Assembly (NCBI RefSeq): GCF_039652435.2
Contig: NZ_CP190246.1
Span: 2,976,001-3,040,000 of the forward strand
Source of the DNA: Niabella insulamsoli
GTDB taxonomy: Bacteria > Bacteroidota > Bacteroidia > Chitinophagales > Chitinophagaceae
Reading direction: 5' to 3'
Length of the DNA: 64,000 bases
Shown here in pieces: positions 26,099-35,614 of the stretch. Both the position numbers and the translations under genes were made by a program. How positions within the stretch are numbered: position 1 is the stretch's first letter; each line of letters opens with the position of its first letter. The notes beneath the pieces were generated by a model that was not told the origin of the DNA, made no database searches, and worked only from the letters and a program-made list of their open reading frames with translations.

Positions 26099-27553
26099 TC
26101 ATCTTTTCCGGTAGGCCTCCAAGACAGCCTGCATCCGACTTTCTACGGCCTGATACTTTTTATTTCCCGTCAGGTTTTCCGTTTCCACACCATCGTTTGA
26201 CAACTGGTACAACTCCCTTGCTTCGATCGAATCTGTGTTAAGATTATACCATAGCGTGTAGCGAAAATCGGCGTCGCGCATCGTGTAACCCATGTGCGTA
26301 GGCTTTTGTGCGGTTATCGCTTTATAGGGGCGGCAAAACTGGCTGAAAGCAACGCCGTTCCATTTCTTTTTCGGATTGCTAATGAGAGGAACCAGGCTTT
26401 TACCGCTTAACGGCGTATGGGCATCAATACCACAAAGGGCTGTCAATGTAGGATAGATATCCACTGCCTCCACAATTGCATCAGAATGGCCGGCAGTTTT
26501 GGAAAACCCGGGAACAGCGATCAACAGCGGGATACGCGCGTCCAGCTCAAAGTTGGTTGACTTACACCACAGTTCCTGCTCGCCCAAATGATAACCATGA
26601 TCGCCCACCAAAACCACAATCGTATTCTTATCGAGGCCGAGCTGCTTCAATTCGGAAAGGACTTTTCCGATTTGCGCATCCACAAAACTAATACAGGCAT
26701 AATAACCTCTTACCAAATCGGCTCTTTGTTGAGGGCTTAGAGCGGCTTCTTTCGGTATGTCGGTATATCCCCGCAATTCCTGCCATTGATGGAAAGCGAT
26801 ATCAGGCGCAGCTTTAGGCCTGGGGATCTTTGCATAATCATCAACAGAAATATCAGCATACTTATCCCAATATTTTTTAGGCGCACAAAATGGAAGATGA
26901 GGTTTTTTGAAACCAGTCGCCAGAAAAAAAGGTTCGCCGGAACTTTTATATTGCCGCAGCAACCGAATAGCCTCGTCCGAAATCTTCCCATCGGGATAAC
27001 CGCTATCAGGCCCTTCAATAAATTCCATGGCTGCGGCTTTCCGCCCGGTCTTATTAACCGACAGATGATAATCCTGGCCTCGTGTTGCCAGGTTTTGCGT
27101 TTTAGGAGAAGACCAGCTCACCGTGTCTTCTGTGGCTTTTGTACCATGAAAAATTTTCCCCAGGCCTACGGTTGTGTAACCGCTATTTTTAAAAGCCTGT
27201 GGCAAGGTTACGGCGTCAGGCACCTTATCTCGAAAATGTGTTACTAAATCTGTAACCCCGGTCTCGTCGGGCCGCAAGCCGGTAAGCATGGAAGCGCGTG
27301 AAGGATTACAAACTGCCTGTTGGCAGTAGGCCCTGTTGAAAACGATGCTTGCTGCGGCCAGCCTATCCATATGCGGCGTGATGACTTTTGAGTTGCCATA
27401 GCAACCCAGATCAGGCCGCAGGTCATCCGCCATAATGAAGAGCACATTATATTTCGGAGAGCGGTCGGCGCCAGCCGCATTCAACCAAACAGGCCAACAG
27501 GCGACGCAGGCCCAGCAAACAATAAACCTTATTAGCATTTTTTTCAAAAGCAT
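26099..27553 (-). CDS. Sulfatase, iduronate-2-sulfatase-like
   Basis: A 484-residue sulfatase with a signal peptide (about 1-27). Metal ligands Asp43/Asp44 are in IMADDLRPDLGCYG; the formylglycine site is Cys82 in CNPSR (82-86). The segments DDLRPDLGCYGN and ASMLTGLRPDETGV and the later GDHGYHLGEQELWCK are typical of iduronate-2-sulfatase-like enzymes, which remove 2-O-sulfates from uronic acids, but members of this group act on other sugars too. It is one of four consecutive sulfatase genes in the large operon. Confidence 0.9.
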   Translation of the reverse strand: MLLKKMLIRFIVCWACVACWPVWLNAAGADRSPKYNVLFIMADDLRPDLGCYGNSKVITPHMDRLAAASIVFNRAYCQQAVCNPSRASMLTGLRPDETGVTDLVTHFRDKVPDAVTLPQAFKNSGYTTVGLGKIFHGTKATEDTVSWSSPKTQNLATRGQDYHLSVNKTGRKAAAMEFIEGPDSGYPDGKISDEAIRLLRQYKSSGEPFFLATGFKKPHLPFCAPKKYWDKYADISVDDYAKIPRPKAAPDIAFHQWQELRGYTDIPKEAALSPQQRADLVRGYYACISFVDAQIGKVLSELKQLGLDKNTIVVLVGDHGYHLGEQELWCKSTNFELDARIPLLIAVPGFSKTAGHSDAIVEAVDIYPTLTALCGIDAHTPLSGKSLVPLISNPKKKWNGVAFSQFCRPYKAITAQKPTHMGYTMRDADFRYTLWYNLNTDSIEARELYQLSNDGVETENLTGNKKYQAVESRMQAVLEAYRKR

Positions 27554-27558
27554 ATATT

Positions 27559-29004
27559 TTAAAAATTAAAATGAGGATCCATAAACGGTTTATAAGGAAG
27601 TAGGCTCCTCTCTCTTTTTTCGAGCCCTTCGGTCCGGATCATTTCAAAAAGTTTTCGCGCTACCGATTTATCCGCTAATGCATCATTGGTTTGCTGCTGC
27701 CAGTTTTTAAGGGCTGCCTGAAGCCTTTTAAGTACCGGTTCATACTTGCTTTGATCGGCGATATTGCTCCACTCATAAGGGTCTTGCCAGAGATCATACA
27801 ACTCATATTCCGGCGGATTCTTCATCAGCTGATATGCCTGTCTCGCTGCCGGTGCGAGATTTTTAAATAAAACGGCTTCAGATAACTTAACAGTATGATT
27901 CAGTGTGTAAGCAAACCCAGGGTTTTCCAAGCCAGCCAGTGGATTATAAATCAACTTATACCTTTCGTCGCGAACGCTTCGCTGCGGATAGGGTTCATTA
28001 TTTGAATGCGTATGAAACTCTGTAAACAGGTATCGGCGGGGAATGTAGCTTTCACCGTCGAGCAGCGCGACAAAAGATTTTCCAGGAAGGTAGGCCGGTA
28101 CTTTTAATCCGGCCCATTCCAAAACAGAGGGGTACACATCGATCGTGCTCACCAAATCTTTCACTCTTTTGGGAGCGGTGCCTTGGGCGTAAACAATAAG
28201 CGGAATGCGCACACCGCCTTCGTAGCAGGTGCGTTTTCCCCTCAGCATATCGGCCCCATGATCGCCCATATAAATTACAACCGTATTATCGCCTTTGCCT
28301 GATTTATTTAAAACCTCTATCAAATCGCCCACATATTTATCCAGCCGCATGATACTGTTGTAGTAGTTGGCGGTAAGCGTTTTCAGCTGCTCATTTTGAA
28401 TACCCATATAAGGCAAGGCCTCTGTGTCCTGCGGGAGAAGCGGTTGGGCAGGGACACCATCTACCTGTTTTAAAAAAGGTGCATGGGCATCCGGGTAATT
28501 AACCTGTAGGAAAAATGGTTGGGACGATTGATTGATAAACTTTTTCGCCGCTTCGGTATAGCTCTCTAAATTATTCCTCTTAAAATTCGCATCGGAGAGG
28601 ACTTTAAAATCGAATGGAAATGCGGCTTTCGGATTGATATGTAGTTTTCCGATAATTCCCGTTTCGTAACCAGCCTCTTGAAGGCTTTTGGGAATATTGG
28701 GCGTCTTCGGATTAAAAAGCTCATACTTCCAGGTGGCCAAACCAATCTGCCCGTTTTGATGCGGATATAATCCTGTTAAAAAGGAAGCCCGCGATGGCGA
28801 ACAACCAGCCTGGGTTACATAGGCGTTTTCGAAAACTACACCCCGCTTTGCCAATTGATCGAGGTGGGGTGTGGGGACTGGCGCACCATAACATCCGAGT
28901 TCGGGGCCGTTATCTTCCGACACAATGAGCAAAATATTTGGACGTTGCCGGGCGTTCAAACCCAACAAAGCGCAACAACCGATACATAATAAGAAGCCTT
29001 TCAT
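27559..29004 (-). CDS. Sulfatase, sulfamidase-like
   Basis: A 481-residue sulfatase with a signal peptide (about 1-19). It opens NILLIVSEDNGPELGCYG, with a Glu-Asp pair at the metal site, and has formylglycine site Cys68 in CSPSR (68-72). The opening and the block YMGDHGADMLRGKRTCYEGGVRIPL match the heparan N-sulfatase (sulfamidase)-like group. Its true substrate could be an O-sulfate; the sequence does not decide. Five bases separate it from the following sulfatase gene. Confidence 0.9.
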   Translation of the reverse strand: MKGFLLCIGCCALLGLNARQRPNILLIVSEDNGPELGCYGAPVPTPHLDQLAKRGVVFENAYVTQAGCSPSRASFLTGLYPHQNGQIGLATWKYELFNPKTPNIPKSLQEAGYETGIIGKLHINPKAAFPFDFKVLSDANFKRNNLESYTEAAKKFINQSSQPFFLQVNYPDAHAPFLKQVDGVPAQPLLPQDTEALPYMGIQNEQLKTLTANYYNSIMRLDKYVGDLIEVLNKSGKGDNTVVIYMGDHGADMLRGKRTCYEGGVRIPLIVYAQGTAPKRVKDLVSTIDVYPSVLEWAGLKVPAYLPGKSFVALLDGESYIPRRYLFTEFHTHSNNEPYPQRSVRDERYKLIYNPLAGLENPGFAYTLNHTVKLSEAVLFKNLAPAARQAYQLMKNPPEYELYDLWQDPYEWSNIADQSKYEPVLKRLQAALKNWQQQTNDALADKSVARKLFEMIRTEGLEKRERSLLPYKPFMDPHFNF

Positions 29005-29036
29005 GCTTGTCGATAAATAAATGTTTACTAAAAATT

Positions 29037-30614
29037 CTAATACCTGCCCGATCGTTCCGGTCCGGTATCAATCGCGTGAACAGTGGCATCAAAACTTTGG
29101 CGCAACAGATCCATTTTGATACTCGTGTAAGAGGGGTCATCCCACAAATTTCTATATTCATCCGGGTCTTTCTTTAAATCAAACAGTTCCCCCATACTAT
29201 GCCCGTGATATACGACAAGCTTATATTCCTGCGTGCGGAACATAGTGCCGTAGCCCAGGCTGGCATCGGTACGATCATCGTCATCATAATATTCACTTCT
29301 TACAAAATCACGATGATAGCCGGGCGTTTTCTTCCCCGTAAGTATCGGTAACAGGCTTTGCCCCTGCATCTTTTTGTCGCGCGGTAACCCTACCAATTCC
29401 AGGATAGAAGGTACAATATCTGTTAGCTCTACCAGAGCATCACTTTGAATATTACGTTCAAACAACGAGGGATACCAGAAAATAAGCGGCACGCGGACGA
29501 GGCTTTCATAAAACCGGCAACCTTTGTTGATCAGCCCATGATCACCGGTCATATCGCCATGATCTGAAGTAAAAATGATCAGCGTATTATCGAGCTGGCC
29601 GGTTTCTTTTAACACATTGAGTAAACGTCCGATATTCTCATCGATCAAATCAATCTGCGCCCAGTAACGCGCAAGCCTTTCCCGGTTTTGTTTTGCCGTA
29701 TATTTTTTAGGCTGCGACTGAAATTTGACATTATTAAATACTGATTTCTCTTTCAGATCCGATTCTTTAAAAAGCGGATCAGGAAGCCTGGACAAATCAT
29801 AACGATCTAAATATTCTTTTGGCGGATCTAAAGGCCCGTGCGGATCGTAGATATTCAGACTGAACATCCAGGGCCATTCCCGCCGGTCAGAAATAAAATC
29901 TATCGCCCTGTCAACACACCATGTGGTTTGATGATATTGAGCGGGTACATAGCCAAGTTCGGTTTTAAGTTTTAAAATATCAACGCCCTTGTCGCGCCAA
30001 TATTTGATATACTGATTAGCAGCTCCTCCCTGATAAGGGCTGTGGCTATAGTTAAACACCTGATAGCCGTCGTCTTTCGCACGCAGCTCGGGCCGGTTCA
30101 CCATAGCTGAGGAGAGATGAAGCTTACCAGCCAACCCGCATTCATAACCGGCATCTTTTAAAGTTTTAGTAATTAAAGGCGCTGCCTCGGCCCATGTGGC
30201 CACACCATTTTTCGTTGTGTGAAGGGTGGAAGGATACATTCCTGTTAAAAAGCTGGCCCGACTCGGCGTACAAAAAGGCGCCTGACAAAAAGCTTTGGTA
30301 AAACTGACCCCTTCTTTTACCAGCCTGTCGATATGGGGCGTTTTCACATATGGATTTCCCAAAGCGCCGATGGTGTTCCACTTCTGTTGATCGGTGCAAA
30401 TCCATAAAATATTTGGAGCGTTTTTTTTAACCTTTATAAACGGGGCATTCCAACCCTTAACCGCATCAGCTTTTTCCTCCGATTGAGATCGTAAACAAAA
30501 AGGCAAAAGCATCCAACATCCCATAAAACTCAGGATCAAAAAACACCTTCCGAGCCGTAGCGAAGATGGCTTTATGTTGCTATTCAGCATATATTGGACA
30601 TCGTTTGATTTCAT
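29037..30614 (-). CDS. Sulfatase
   Basis: A 525-residue sulfatase. ATG 30614 gives a long N-terminal region before the hydrophobic signal (FLILSFMGCWMLLPFCLRSQ); Met9 is an alternative. The metal-site opening is ILWICTDQQKWNTIGALGN (Asp-Gln in place of Asp-Asp, as in many TDQQ-type sulfatases). Formylglycine site Cys115 is in CTPSR (115-119). FTSDHGDMTGDHGLINKG is the second metal block. Some enzymes of this style act on N-acetylglucosamine-6-sulfate; not proven here. Confidence 0.9.
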   Translation of the reverse strand: MKSNDVQYMLNSNIKPSSLRLGRCFLILSFMGCWMLLPFCLRSQSEEKADAVKGWNAPFIKVKKNAPNILWICTDQQKWNTIGALGNPYVKTPHIDRLVKEGVSFTKAFCQAPFCTPSRASFLTGMYPSTLHTTKNGVATWAEAAPLITKTLKDAGYECGLAGKLHLSSAMVNRPELRAKDDGYQVFNYSHSPYQGGAANQYIKYWRDKGVDILKLKTELGYVPAQYHQTTWCVDRAIDFISDRREWPWMFSLNIYDPHGPLDPPKEYLDRYDLSRLPDPLFKESDLKEKSVFNNVKFQSQPKKYTAKQNRERLARYWAQIDLIDENIGRLLNVLKETGQLDNTLIIFTSDHGDMTGDHGLINKGCRFYESLVRVPLIFWYPSLFERNIQSDALVELTDIVPSILELVGLPRDKKMQGQSLLPILTGKKTPGYHRDFVRSEYYDDDDRTDASLGYGTMFRTQEYKLVVYHGHSMGELFDLKKDPDEYRNLWDDPSYTSIKMDLLRQSFDATVHAIDTGPERSGRY

Positions 30615-30624
30615 ACGGGCATCA

Positions 30625-32034
30625 CTATTTTTGAAGATCAGCTACCTGCTCGGCGTTGCTGACCGGAATATCTTTTCGAAACGCTACGATGACTTTTTCC
30701 CACTCAGGCTCATCTGCCAGATTTTTTGTCTCCAAAGGATCGATTTGATGATCATAGAGCTCTTCGGATCCATCAGCATACTGAATGTAGCGCCACCGCT
30801 CGGTTCTCAATGCATGGTTACCTTTCATGTAAGTCATCAGTGCGGGCGGCGTTGTCATTGGATTATTTTTCAATAAAGGCATCACGCTAAAACCGTCCGC
30901 TTGCTGCGGAATAGGTAACCCGGCGAGTTCGCAAAGCGTCGGATAAACGACAGTCATGTCAACGGGCGTCCGGATGACAGCATTAGGTTTAGTCAAGCCG
31001 GGCGCTACTATCACAAAAGGGATATGGGTTGATTTTTCCCAAAGTGCAAACTTTTCGAAATGCTGCTTTTCTCCTAAATGAAATCCATGATCTGACCAAA
31101 GCACGATGATCGTATTATCTTTGTATTGACTTTTATCAAGCGCGTCTATCAGCTTCCCAATCATTTCGTCCGCAAATCCCGCACATGCCTGATAAGCCCG
31201 AACATAGTCGGCGTAAGCATTTGGATATGTTGTTTTTGCCTGCATCATGCCTTGCCAAAACCAATCGGTTGGTGCGAGCAATGTTTGCGCGCCCGGTGGC
31301 AGGTCCTGCACATCATCCTTAATCAGTTCCGGCATTTTCAAACGCTCCCGCGGATATTTTTCAAAAAATTCCTTCGGCGCGAAAAAGGGGGAATGCGGCT
31401 TATAGATGCCGACATTTAAAAAAAACGGGCGATCATGTTTTTGATTAATTTTTTGAATAGCATAATCAACAGTCCGAAAATCCGCTGTTTGCGATATATC
31501 TTCGGGCCATGCGCCCCAGTCCGTGTTGCGCGAACCATACGCCGGCAATCCATTCAATTTTTTTTCGGGATACGGTTCGTTGATAGCCATCATCAAATAT
31601 TCATCAAAGGAGGCATTGTCGTGAAAAGCCCAATCGTTATGGTGATGAAATATTTTACCGGCGCCACAAACAAAGTACCCGTTTTGTTTAAAATATTGTT
31701 GGATCGTCTTCGCACCAGGCAGCGCCCTGCGCCAATCGGAACTGTTACCATAAACACCTGTTTTATGAGGTCGGGTGCCGGTAAGCACCGAAGCGCGCGA
31801 CGGGTTACAAGCCGGAGAAGAAGCATAAGCGTGCGAAAAAAAGGCGCCTCTTCTTGCGAGACTTTGTATATGGGGCGTTTTGATAGGATGATCCGGATCA
31901 AACAAGGTTGTCCAATCGTTCATATCGTCGATCGTTATAAAAAGAATATTGGGTTTGCTTTGCTGTGCAGCCATTCCGCAGAGGAAAAGAACCTGCATCA
32001 GGAAGCTTACTAAAATCCTTCTTACCCATTTCAT
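30625..32034 (-). CDS. Sulfatase, iduronate-2-sulfatase-like (second copy)
   Basis: A 469-residue sulfatase with a signal peptide (about 1-24). Asp36/Asp37 are in TIDDMNDWTTLF; formylglycine site Cys76 is in CNPSR (76-80), followed by ASVLTGTRPHKTGVYGN. The late block SDHGFHLGEKQHFEKFALWE matches the same group as the sulfatase at 26099-27553, but the two differ clearly in length and sequence, so they are paralogs rather than a recent duplication. Gap of 10 bases to the next gene of the operon. Confidence 0.9.
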   Translation of the reverse strand: MKWVRRILVSFLMQVLFLCGMAAQQSKPNILFITIDDMNDWTTLFDPDHPIKTPHIQSLARRGAFFSHAYASSPACNPSRASVLTGTRPHKTGVYGNSSDWRRALPGAKTIQQYFKQNGYFVCGAGKIFHHHNDWAFHDNASFDEYLMMAINEPYPEKKLNGLPAYGSRNTDWGAWPEDISQTADFRTVDYAIQKINQKHDRPFFLNVGIYKPHSPFFAPKEFFEKYPRERLKMPELIKDDVQDLPPGAQTLLAPTDWFWQGMMQAKTTYPNAYADYVRAYQACAGFADEMIGKLIDALDKSQYKDNTIIVLWSDHGFHLGEKQHFEKFALWEKSTHIPFVIVAPGLTKPNAVIRTPVDMTVVYPTLCELAGLPIPQQADGFSVMPLLKNNPMTTPPALMTYMKGNHALRTERWRYIQYADGSEELYDHQIDPLETKNLADEPEWEKVIVAFRKDIPVSNAEQVADLQK

Positions 32035-32051
32035 TGAAGTGTTTTTTCGTT

Positions 32052-33959
32052 TTACTTTTTATAAAAGACGATACCTTCCTGTGGGCTTTCCACGCCGCCC
32101 TCCATTACTATCAGCAATTTTCCGTCATTGGCGACCACCGCGTCCATCACGCCTGCCGGCGTGTTATACCCCGAATAAGTAGTGTTGGTAAAAAGCGGCC
32201 CCAAAGATGTGAACGACGCGCCGCCGTCCGTACTTTCAAACAGCGTCGGCACCACTCCGAAAGCGGGGCCGTCAAATACCCGGTTATCGGATTCGCGGCT
32301 GGTTGCATTGATCGTATAAATGCGCCCCCCTCCATGGCTTAGCGCTACCCCGGGATAAGTATGACTGTTATTTGCCGTTGCCATGCCTGAGCCAATTGAA
32401 ACCGGAGCCGTCCAGGTGGCGCCGCCATCGCTGCTGTAAGACACGCGCTTACTCTGCGGAGAAGCATTACCATGTGTCAACACTAACATCAATCTTGAAT
32501 CGGCCAGTTCCACCACGGATCCTGCTGTATTGTTGCTACCTCCAAGCACAGCGCCTGTTTGCCAGCTAGCACCGTGATCGTCTGAAAAGGCAACTTTTAC
32601 GGCCTTGCCGCCATAAACCACCGGCATAACCAATCTATTCTTATAGGTACCCGTTGCGAGCTCAATGCCATGCGCTGAACTACTTTTCAGATATCCCCTC
32701 GGAACATCAGCCAAACTTGCCGTAATATCAACGGGGGTTGACCAGGATTGGCCGTTGTCTGTGGAAACAGTTTGATACATCGTCTGTTCCGGCAAATAAC
32801 TGATACTGCCGTTGACCAGGTTCGTATTTAATTTGCTATAGTGTAAGATAATTTTACCATCAGCCGTTGACACAACCTGGGGGAAGCCGTAAGTTTCATC
32901 CGAATCTTCGCCGGCGATCACGATCATTTGATCGTCCCAGCTGCTGCCGTTATCTGTTGAGCGTTTCATGACAATGTCGGTGTTTCCGGCAGGCATGGTA
33001 TTTTGGGCCACTCTCTCGAAAGCATTGCCTGGATTAGATCTTCCTTCCGCAAAGAGCAATAAATTACCATTTGAAGCCTTCGTAAGCGCGGGGGCCTGTA
33101 GTCTGCTATAGCCTTGTTCATATTCATGCATGGCATAATCCATACTAAACATATCGTTGCTCTCGATATAAAAATCATGCATGGTGATGAAATTGCGCCA
33201 GGGGCGGATCATCGGTGTGAAATAATACAAACGGCCGCGGGGCATTCTAAATGTAAAACACAGCGTGCCATTTATTTTTACATAAAAGAGATAGTTGTGA
33301 ATGACCACTTCTATGTCGGCGGGCACGCCCGGAACGATAGCTTCATTCACTGTGGGCCAGCCTTGATCAGGGTTTACCGAAATCGTTGTTCCGTAAAGAT
33401 CTACGAAGAACGTAGGAGCAATATTACTAAACCCATCCATACCAAAAACAAACTGATCGCCGGTCTCCCAGCTCGTTCCAAGTACCAGCCCGGCGGCCGT
33501 GCCGCTAAACGTGCCGATTGTGGCTTTGGCATACATATAAAAACTTTTGCCTTCACCGATCGGAACAAAGTATTTTGATATTACCCAATTAAACTGATAA
33601 CTATTTGGATTGCCCCCCAGATGGTCGGCATCGGAAAGCGGGTAATAATTTCTGTGAGGCCGCAATCGTACGCCGGTAGATTCTTTCAGCCAGGAAAGGG
33701 TATCGTTCATAGGCTTATAGTCAGTAAACCCTTTGAACAAAATCTTTTCATAATCCGGAACATTATCCTTCATCAACCACACGCCTGCCTGCCTGCTCGT
33801 GTCGAAAGGAAACGGCAGCGAATCAACTACGTTTACAAAAGAAGTATCCTCAAAAGGTCCGGGCATATCAAAATGTTGTTCCTTGTAACATCCTGTTGAC
33901 ACACTCAGCAGCGCCAATATGGACGCTACAAAGGCTAATATTATAAAGTTCTTTTTCAT
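32052..33959 (-). CDS. LamG-like plus degenerate sialidase-fold surface lipoprotein
   Basis: A 635-residue lipoprotein with lipobox STGC (Cys24). Residues about 60-265 look like a concanavalin/LamG-type beta-sandwich (SFYMYAKATIGTFSG, VPADIEVVIHNYLFYVKINGTLCFTF). From about 280 it is a sialidase propeller with five Asp boxes (STDNGSSW, STDNGQSW, SDDHGASW, SSDGGATW, STDGGASF). The first Arg (SRLQAP) and an Asp (GNTDIV) remain, but the nucleophile-pair Glu, the second Arg (LMLVLTHG) and the GYS-type Tyr seem lost. Encoded right after a SusD, so it may bind rather than cut glycans. Not a standard GH33 enzyme. Confidence 0.72.
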   Translation of the reverse strand: MKKNFIILAFVASILALLSVSTGCYKEQHFDMPGPFEDTSFVNVVDSLPFPFDTSRQAGVWLMKDNVPDYEKILFKGFTDYKPMNDTLSWLKESTGVRLRPHRNYYPLSDADHLGGNPNSYQFNWVISKYFVPIGEGKSFYMYAKATIGTFSGTAAGLVLGTSWETGDQFVFGMDGFSNIAPTFFVDLYGTTISVNPDQGWPTVNEAIVPGVPADIEVVIHNYLFYVKINGTLCFTFRMPRGRLYYFTPMIRPWRNFITMHDFYIESNDMFSMDYAMHEYEQGYSRLQAPALTKASNGNLLLFAEGRSNPGNAFERVAQNTMPAGNTDIVMKRSTDNGSSWDDQMIVIAGEDSDETYGFPQVVSTADGKIILHYSKLNTNLVNGSISYLPEQTMYQTVSTDNGQSWSTPVDITASLADVPRGYLKSSSAHGIELATGTYKNRLVMPVVYGGKAVKVAFSDDHGASWQTGAVLGGSNNTAGSVVELADSRLMLVLTHGNASPQSKRVSYSSDGGATWTAPVSIGSGMATANNSHTYPGVALSHGGGRIYTINATSRESDNRVFDGPAFGVVPTLFESTDGGASFTSLGPLFTNTTYSGYNTPAGVMDAVVANDGKLLIVMEGGVESPQEGIVFYKK

Positions 33960-34008
33960 ATCACATGATTATCATTAGTAAATCTGGCGATCGATTATTT
34001 AATTAAGA

Positions 34009-35595
34009 TCATTCCCACAATTTGGGGTCAATAGGTATAAACCAGGCCGCTTCGTCCTGAAGTTTTTGAAGAATTTCTTCGCGGCGGGGTGCGCTGTATT
34101 TGGCAGCCACAGCGGCAGCCAACTGGTTGGTGCCGGAAAGCCTCGACCACAGCATCAGGTCGTACCAGCGCTTTCCTTCGAAAGCATTTTCGCGCGCCTT
34201 CTCTTTAAAAATTAAGGCTAACATAAAGTTCCGATCGCGATAGTTCGTTTCAGCAGGATCCAGTTCTTCCAAACCACGCGCCACGCGCAGCATGTTCACA
34301 AAATTGAACGCCGTTGAATAATCGCTTAACATCAGATCGGCCAGGGCCTTATAAAGATAGGCGTCAGCGCTTCTGTAAAGATGCCAGCTGGCGTCGCTCT
34401 GATAGCCGGGGCGCATGGAAACTACATTGTCAGAGCCAATATATTTCCAGATGACAGTGTCGCCATCCATTACTTTATAACTAAAACTTGTTCTGATGTC
34501 GCCCGGCTCTTTAGAAAAAATGCTGTCGATTGCCCATGCAGAAGGTTTTAAAAAATAACGCCCACCATCTTTTTCGACGGAGGAAGTAAATTCCTGCAAG
34601 CGGTTTGTTTCAAAACTATTGGGGTAGCGATAACCGAGCAAAAACAAAGAATGCAACGACGCATACGAACCTGTAAATTGGTTGACCCAGGTTCCGGAAG
34701 CACCAAGGGTATGATTGCTGTTTAATACCGGGGAATTGGAAAAAGCCGAAGCCGCCTGGTAATCCCCCAGCCAAAGCGCCAGCTCGGCTGCAAAGGTGGC
34801 GGCCATTGCCTGCGATACGCGGCCGTAACGCTCCTGAGCAGGCAATGAGTTTCTATTCCATTGATAATTGATCGGTAAAATACCCAACACCGTTAGTACA
34901 TCCTCATAGATCATTTGTATCGCCTGGTCGCGGCTTTGCGGGTAATAAAACGAACCGCGAATATCGTCGTTAGAAAGATGATTCACCTTCCTGACTAAAG
35001 TGTCGCCTGCCTGGTTTACATAACGAATACCTTCGGCATGGTCTGAAAACATCATGGGAAAGCGCACAAAATTTTTAGCCAGCATAAAATGATTAAATGC
35101 TCTCAGTAGCAGCGCTTCGGCATAAAAAGCGGCGGCATCGCGATCAAGAATTTTATCATCGAGCTGCGCGACAGCGTACACTTTTTCTAACTGACGGTTG
35201 CACCTTGCGATCGACTGATAAATGCCGGCATAGCTGGTATAGGGGTTTTCCACGCTTATGGAATTGGTTACGAACTCATTGATATAAGGGTCGGGTTCTT
35301 TTTGACCCGTGGTAACCATGTCAGCCCTTGCATCACCCCACAAAAGGAATTTATGTACCTCATGTGTTAAAGGTTCATACATCCCGAAGGCACTGGCATT
35401 CAGATCTTCCCTGTTTTTATTAAAATCGATTTCCTTGATAACAGCGTAAGGATCGACATCGTAAAAATCTTTGCAACCGCCCAGCAGCAAAGTCAAACAG
35501 CCCGATACAAAGATCAAAATGAAACGGCCTAGCATGGCTGGGTTTTGCTTTTGAACCGGCGGCTGGTATATTTTTTTTATTGAATCGTTATTCAT
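34009..35595 (-). CDS. SusD/RagB-family lipoprotein (second pair)
   Basis: A 528-residue SusD-like lipoprotein with lipobox LGGC near residue 41. ATG 35595 gives a polar 20-residue leader; Met21 (35535, MLGRFILIFVSG) gives a more usual lipoprotein signal. The SusD helices (DAAAFYAEALLLRAFNHFMLAKNFVRFP) and the C-terminal KEKARENAFEGKRWYDLMLWSRL block are clear. It pairs with the SusC encoded 19 bases upstream. Ligand unknown, presumed sialylated or sulfated oligosaccharide from context. Confidence 0.92.
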   Translation of the reverse strand: MNNDSIKKIYQPPVQKQNPAMLGRFILIFVSGCLTLLLGGCKDFYDVDPYAVIKEIDFNKNREDLNASAFGMYEPLTHEVHKFLLWGDARADMVTTGQKEPDPYINEFVTNSISVENPYTSYAGIYQSIARCNRQLEKVYAVAQLDDKILDRDAAAFYAEALLLRAFNHFMLAKNFVRFPMMFSDHAEGIRYVNQAGDTLVRKVNHLSNDDIRGSFYYPQSRDQAIQMIYEDVLTVLGILPINYQWNRNSLPAQERYGRVSQAMAATFAAELALWLGDYQAASAFSNSPVLNSNHTLGASGTWVNQFTGSYASLHSLFLLGYRYPNSFETNRLQEFTSSVEKDGGRYFLKPSAWAIDSIFSKEPGDIRTSFSYKVMDGDTVIWKYIGSDNVVSMRPGYQSDASWHLYRSADAYLYKALADLMLSDYSTAFNFVNMLRVARGLEELDPAETNYRDRNFMLALIFKEKARENAFEGKRWYDLMLWSRLSGTNQLAAAVAAKYSAPRREEILQKLQDEAAWFIPIDPKLWE

Positions 35596-35614
35596 AATAA
35601 GTTTGTTTATTACG

